Shown here: positions 8,032-11,177 of the stretch, piece after piece
Layout: each line of letters begins with the position of its first letter
How positions within the stretch are numbered: position 1 is the first letter of the stretch
Source of the DNA: Sulfurospirillum arcachonense
Lineage (GTDB): Bacteria; Campylobacterota; Campylobacteria; Campylobacterales; Sulfurospirillaceae
DNA: 11,177 nt
Reading direction: 5' to 3'
Assembly (NCBI GenBank): GCA_015662785.1
Contig: DQTM01000173.1
Span: 1 to 11,177, forward strand
Program-made: the position numbers and the translations under genes
Notes under the pieces: model-generated
Told to the model about the DNA's origin: nothing
What the model saw: the letters and a program-made list of their open reading frames with translations, nothing else
The model's database searches: none

Positions 8032-8352
8032 CTATGCAGTTGATAGTAATTTTAATCCTAAAATCCCAACTACAATAAATAGTAAAGATACTATTCTCAT
8101 TACTTCTTTAGACTCTCCAAATAGTATCATACCAAGAATGGCAACACCAACTGCCCCAATACCCGTCCATACTGCATAGGCAGTTCCAACTGGAATCGTT
8201 TTCATAGCCATTGATAATAATACAAAACTAATTCCCATAGCAGCTAGAGTTAGTACTGATGGAATTATTTTTGTAAATCCATCAGTATATTTGATACCTA
8301 TTGCCCACCCACACTCAAATAACCCCGCTATTACTAAATATAACCAATCCAT
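8032..8352 (-). CDS. gdx: Guanidinium exporter, SMR family (Gdx/SugE)
   Basis: 106 residues with four transmembrane helices, the standard SMR length. It carries the residues that mark the Gdx subtype rather than the Qac/EmrE subtype: Glu13 in helix 1 (the proton/substrate site), Trp16, Ser42, Tyr59 and Trp62, with the highly conserved block KTIPVGTAYAVWTGIGAVG (51-69) and LFGES in the loop before helix 4. Gdx proteins work as antiparallel dimers exchanging guanidinium for protons across the inner membrane. The start has AGGGAG upstream. It is a single-gene unit behind the sensor kinase. In many bacteria gdx is under a guanidine riboswitch, but the predicted leader here is only about 34 bases and shows no such fold; instead the CTCAT operator lies upstream (8393-8425). 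Some Gdx members also export small hydrophobic cations. Confidence 0.92.
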   Translation of the reverse strand: MDWLYLVIAGLFECGWAIGIKYTDGFTKIIPSVLTLAAMGISFVLLSMAMKTIPVGTAYAVWTGIGAVGVAILGMILFGESKEVMRIVSLLFIVVGILGLKLLSTA

Positions 8353-8392
8353 TAGATCTCCCTACATATATATTGTTAATGTCTTAATAAGT

Positions 8393-8425
8393 AGTATAAG
8401 GAAAAAAAATGAGAAAAAAATGAGG
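8393..8425 (-). promoter_or_regulatory. Operator/promoter C: CTCAT direct repeat plus TATACT, drives gdx
   Basis: On the minus strand CCTCAT (8425-8420), 5 T, TCTCAT (8414-8409), 10 bases, TATACT (8398-8393). Same 11-base period and same distance to the -10 box as in the other three copies. Predicted transcript start is near 8386, leaving a leader of about 34 bases. The box begins only five bases beyond the stop codon of the kinase gene and no terminator separates them, so gdx may be read both from this promoter and by read-through from the regulator/kinase operon. Confidence 0.75.
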
Positions 8426-8430
8426 TTATT

Positions 8431-10194
8431 TTAAAATACTAATCTAAAAACTGCTCCGTTCAAAGTATTTTCTACCTTCAGAACACCTCCCATATTTTTT
8501 TCTATAATTATCTTGGACATATAAAGTCCAATACCCGTACCTCCTTCTTTAGTAGAAAAATAAGGCTCAAAAATATGCTTTATGATCTTGCTGTCAATAC
8601 CACCTGCATTATCATAAATACTTACGGTACTAGCCTCGATAACTATGGTTATTTTTGGATTCTTTATCTCTTTTTGAAGCAAGGCATCTTTTGCATTAGA
8701 AAGTAGGTTTAAAACAACTTGTTTATACTCATTTTTATAGTTTTCAACTTCACTCTCTTCTATAACCTCTAAAACTACTTCAATATTATGTTGTTGAAAC
8801 ATATTCTTCATCAGTGCTAAAACTTCGTTTGTTGCTATAGAAAAAGTAAAAATCTCTTTCTCTTTTTTGGGTGCATAAAAGTCTTTAAAATCATCAATCG
8901 TTTGAGACATAAATTCCAACTGAATAGTGGCTTCATCTAACTTTTTATGTAAATATTTTGGCTCCAAAATATTTTGCTTCTCAGCTTCTTGAAGCGTCAT
9001 AAAGTTGTAAGATAAATAGGTCAAAGGCTGTCTCCATTGATGAGCGATATTACCTATCATCTCTCCCATGGAAGCCAGCTTGCTTTGGTGTATCAGCATC
9101 TCTTTTTGTACTTCTTTCTCTTCATCTGTAAGGCGAATATTATATACTAATCCTATGGCTAATAATATGGCTTCTATGGTTGAACCTAAGAGTAAAATAT
9201 CTATATCAGTATAATCACTTGTCAAATCACTTGTATATGCTCTTAAGAAAACAGAAAAAAAGAGAACACTCCATCCCATTAAAAAAAAGTTTGCAGGTTT
9301 AAACCCTTCTTTATAACGAAGATACCCAATAACAATATAGACAAGACCAAAAAGAGGATAAAGGTCAAATTTGGAAATTACCGATGTTTGCATCACTATT
9401 AAAAAAAGCATATCTAGTGCTATTAAAAAGAGAAATATTTTTAATACCTTATTCCATTTTTTTAAATGTTTGGCAGTATCAAGAAATGAAGCTGTAAAAA
9501 GTGTAGCAAATAGCATAATGATTAAACTCAGCACATCAAACCAAACTTCATTACTTTTTGAACTATGCTCCAGCAACCCTGTTAAATACAAGAGTAAAGA
9601 GACCATGGAGAGTTGCATCAACGCATAATATAAAAATGCTTTTTCTCTTTTGTAGTAGTAGAGTGTTGCATTATAAAAAGCTGTCATAAGAATCAGACCC
9701 AACATCATGCCAAATAGTAGTAAATAGTAGAGATACCCCGTTGTCCAAACATAAAACTCATTTGCCTTTTGTATAAATACATAAACATCTAATGAAGGGT
9801 TTTTCAGGGGGATAAGCTTCAAATAATACTCATCAGCATCCCTCTTTTTATTATAAAAGAACCTAAATGTTTTGTCTACTCCTTGCATAAATTTGTAGGG
9901 CTTTTGTTCAGGTATAAATGATGAAACATCAAAATCCATATCACCATACCTTATGAAATACTCCCCTTCTTCTAACGGGGAGTCTATTTTTAACTGTAAC
10001 CAATAAATAGCATCTTTATCTTCTAATCTTTCGTCTTCTCTCATCTTAACAAATAGATGCTTTTTGCCCTCTATATCTTTTAAATTTAACAGTTTGTCTG
10101 TTGTTTTATAGATAAACAGTTCAATATCTCTAGACGTGTCTTGGGCAAAAATAACAAATGTGGACAAAACAAATATAAGAATGATTTTTTGCAT
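8431..10194 (-). CDS. Sensor histidine kinase with 7TM-DISM-type membrane sensor
   Basis: 587 residues. A signal peptide (1-17) is followed by a periplasmic beta-rich domain (about 20-150) containing YWLQLKIDSPLEEGEYFIRYGDMDFD, the layout of 7TMR-DISM extracellular domains that often bind small ligands. Seven membrane helices follow (about 152-355). The cytoplasmic kinase core has the H-box GNIAHQWRQPL with phospho-acceptor His385, N-box NLLSNAKDAL (496-505), G1 DNAGG (528-532), F-box IFEPYF (541-546) and G2 GGTGIGLYM (551-559), so it should be active. The AHQWRQPL variant is common among Campylobacterota kinases. Its start overlaps the regulator stop (TAATG), coupling synthesis of the pair. 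It presumably phosphorylates Asp55 of the regulator at 10194-10868. Stimulus unknown; the target genes suggest a toxic cation or envelope-stress signal. Confidence 0.92.
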   Translation of the reverse strand: MQKIILIFVLSTFVIFAQDTSRDIELFIYKTTDKLLNLKDIEGKKHLFVKMREDERLEDKDAIYWLQLKIDSPLEEGEYFIRYGDMDFDVSSFIPEQKPYKFMQGVDKTFRFFYNKKRDADEYYLKLIPLKNPSLDVYVFIQKANEFYVWTTGYLYYLLLFGMMLGLILMTAFYNATLYYYKREKAFLYYALMQLSMVSLLLYLTGLLEHSSKSNEVWFDVLSLIIMLFATLFTASFLDTAKHLKKWNKVLKIFLFLIALDMLFLIVMQTSVISKFDLYPLFGLVYIVIGYLRYKEGFKPANFFLMGWSVLFFSVFLRAYTSDLTSDYTDIDILLLGSTIEAILLAIGLVYNIRLTDEEKEVQKEMLIHQSKLASMGEMIGNIAHQWRQPLTYLSYNFMTLQEAEKQNILEPKYLHKKLDEATIQLEFMSQTIDDFKDFYAPKKEKEIFTFSIATNEVLALMKNMFQQHNIEVVLEVIEESEVENYKNEYKQVVLNLLSNAKDALLQKEIKNPKITIVIEASTVSIYDNAGGIDSKIIKHIFEPYFSTKEGGTGIGLYMSKIIIEKNMGGVLKVENTLNGAVFRLVF

Positions 10195-10868
10195 TATATA
10201 ACCTTTATTCTATAGCCATAACCTGACACATTCTCTATAAAGTTTTCCTGCATTTTAGCTCTTAAGACTCTAACCAAGGTACGTAAAGCATCTTTGCTCA
10301 TGCCCTCATACGCCCAGATAGTACTCTCTATCTCTTCATAAGTCACAACTCTTTCTTTATTTTCCACCAACAAGTCCGTTAAAGATATCTCATTATGTGA
10401 CAATTTTACAATCTTATTTTCTACAAGCAGTGTCTTATTTAGCCTATCATATGAAACCACATCTGAGAAGTTCAAGACAGACTCTACCTCTGCTTCATCT
10501 ACATAAATATAAGCAATCTCTAAAGCTTCTTTGAGCTTAGGAGCAGTAACAGGTTTCACAATATATTTGATTAGCTGTAATTCCAAAGCCTCCAATAAAT
10601 ACTCCGAATGTGTATACGCTGTGGCGATAATAATGGGTACTTTTTTGTCCAACTTTCGAACTTCCTTCGCCATTTCCAAGCCATTCATCTTAGGCATCTC
10701 TATATCTGAAATAATAATATCAGGCTTATACTTTTTATAAACTTCTAGTCCTTCTAAGCCATCTTTAGCTTCAAGTACATTTTTGTATATCAATGAAAGA
10801 TATTCTACTGCTTGATTACGAACTAGATTTTCATCTTCGATATATAGGATAGTTGCTTGTTTTTTCAT
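10194..10868 (-). CDS. OmpR/PhoB-family response regulator
   Basis: 224 residues. The receiver domain (about 5-120) shows the acidic pocket E11-D12-E13, phospho-acceptor Asp55 in IIISDIEMPKMNG, the switch Thr83 in IIATAYT, and the K105-P106 pair. After a linker comes a winged-helix DNA-binding domain (about 130-224), recognisable from LSHNEISLTDLLVENKERVVTYEEIESTIW, the recognition-helix region ALRTLVRVLRAKM and the final GYGYRI wing. Such proteins bind direct repeats about 11 bases apart as dimers, matching the four operators in the window, one of which (10875-10907) precedes this gene, so autoregulation is likely. No ribosome binding site precedes the ATG, and the predicted transcript start falls on its A, suggesting a leaderless message. 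Operon with the kinase at 8431-10194. Confidence 0.93.
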   Translation of the reverse strand: MKKQATILYIEDENLVRNQAVEYLSLIYKNVLEAKDGLEGLEVYKKYKPDIIISDIEMPKMNGLEMAKEVRKLDKKVPIIIATAYTHSEYLLEALELQLIKYIVKPVTAPKLKEALEIAYIYVDEAEVESVLNFSDVVSYDRLNKTLLVENKIVKLSHNEISLTDLLVENKERVVTYEEIESTIWAYEGMSKDALRTLVRVLRAKMQENFIENVSGYGYRIKVI

Positions 10869-10874
10869 ATAAAC

Positions 10875-10907
10875 AGTATAACAAAATTAAATGAGTTAAA
10901 AATGAGG
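10875..10907 (-). promoter_or_regulatory. Operator/promoter D: CTCAT direct repeat plus TATACT, drives the regulator/kinase operon
   Basis: On the minus strand CCTCAT (10907-10902), 5 bases, ACTCAT (10896-10891), 10 bases, TATACT (10880-10875). The -10 box ends six bases before ATG 10868, so transcription should begin at or next to the A of the start codon. A copy in front of the response regulator gene itself is what ties the repeat to this regulator. Confidence 0.75.
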
Positions 10908-10933
10908 GTTTGCATAGTTTTTTTGGAGTTATT

Positions 10934-11104
10934 GACAACAAGCATACTATCTATTTTTTTAGCACTTTTATACTCTGCTATCAAACCCTTTTGATCAAAC
11001 AAGTTACTTGGATTTCGTATGGTATCAGACTATTCTACTATCTGCTTTGCATTCATCGAAAAGAACATGGTACTTGTGAATACTATCATGGTTAAAAGTT
11101 TCAT
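10934..11104 (-). pseudogene. Decayed LolA-like gene (in-frame stop and 3' truncation)
   Basis: From ATG 11104, with AAGGAG still in place 5 bases upstream, the translation is a signal peptide (MKLLTMIVFTSTMFFSMNA), KQIVE, a TAG stop at codon 25 (11032-11030), then SDTIRNPS, GLIAEYKSAKKIDSM and no further likeness after about base 10934. It aligns without gaps (offset of one residue) to residues 21-55 of the protein encoded at 1-182: 19 of 35 positions are identical, with several conservative changes. The stop replaces a Lys codon. The rest of the gene, which should be over 200 residues long in this family, is missing and replaced by the promoter of the regulator operon. A relic with intact expression signals but no possible full-length product. 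Confidence 0.7.
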
Positions 11105-11130
11105 TTTGACTCCTTAGGTTTTATATAAGG

Positions 11131-11174
11131 AGTATATATTATTAGTTAGGGTAATACTTTTCCAAAATTGCTAA
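11131..11174 (-). promoter_or_regulatory. Promoter of the LolA-like pseudogene: 18-base box plus TATACT
   Basis: TTAGCAATTTTGGAAAAG (11174-11157), 20 bases, TATACT (11136-11131) on the minus strand. The box is identical to 236-253 and the spacing to the -10 box is the same, while the spacer and leader have diverged. Predicted start of transcription near 11124. No proper -35 element, as in the left copy. It may still fire and transcribe into the regulator/kinase operon, since no terminator is seen between them. Confidence 0.5.
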
Positions 11175-11177
11175 TTA

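Noticed and set aside
8353..8392. Guanidine riboswitch in the gdx leader
   Set aside because: The predicted leader is about 34 bases, AT-rich, and shows no paired hairpins or conserved aptamer loops.
10910..11095. 61-codon plus-strand open frame at the right end
   Set aside because: It lies antisense to the LolA-like relic and the operator region; no ribosome binding site, and the minus-strand homology explains the sequence.
1..11177. CRISPR arrays, tRNA or rRNA genes, transposases
   Set aside because: No regularly spaced repeats, no cloverleaf or rRNA-like sequence, and no transposase or integrase-like protein was seen.

Overview
The window is AT-rich and nearly every gene is on the minus strand. 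The histidine kinase carries a GEMIGNIAHQWRQPL phosphoacceptor box, and many proteins are rich in Lys, Ile, Asn and Ser. Together these suggest a Campylobacterota bacterium (a Sulfurimonas, Sulfurovum or Arcobacter-like organism). The assignment comes from sequence style and was not searched.

Layout, read in the direction of transcription (right to left): a decayed copy of a LolA-like lipoprotein-sorting gene (11104-10934); an OmpR-family response regulator (10868-10194) overlapping by one base a 7TM-type sensor histidine kinase (10194-8431); a guanidinium exporter of the SMR family, Gdx/SugE (8352-8032); a small exported protein split by a +1 frameshift in a run of seven A (7916-7517); a tripartite efflux operon in the order RND pump, periplasmic adaptor, TolC-like channel (7507-2540); a beta-lactamase-fold serine hydrolase lipoprotein (2480-1341) followed closely by a predicted outer-membrane beta-barrel (1329-466); a probable remnant of an alpha/beta hydrolase (399-256); and the start of an intact LolA-like gene that leaves the window at base 1.

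The main result is a shared operator. In front of each of the four transcription units (response regulator/kinase, gdx, RND operon, hydrolase/barrel) lies the same minus-strand element: two copies of CTCAT-type hexamers (consensus NCTCAT, upstream copy CCTCAT) repeated with an 11-base period. In all four cases exactly 10 bases separate it from a TATAAT/TATACT-like -10 box. This is the geometry of a PhoB/OmpR-type activator site replacing the -35 element. The only OmpR-family regulator in the window is the one whose own promoter carries a copy, so the simplest model is a self-contained, autoregulated local regulon: the kinase senses an envelope or chemical signal, and the regulator switches on its own operon, guanidinium export, an RND pump and a secreted hydrolase with an outer-membrane protein.

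The two LolA-like genes at the window edges share a different element: an identical 18-base sequence placed 20 bases upstream of an identical TATACT, although the right-hand gene has an in-frame stop and is truncated. The efflux/signalling cluster therefore sits between an intact and a dead member of one family, which suggests insertion or rearrangement at a duplicated locus.
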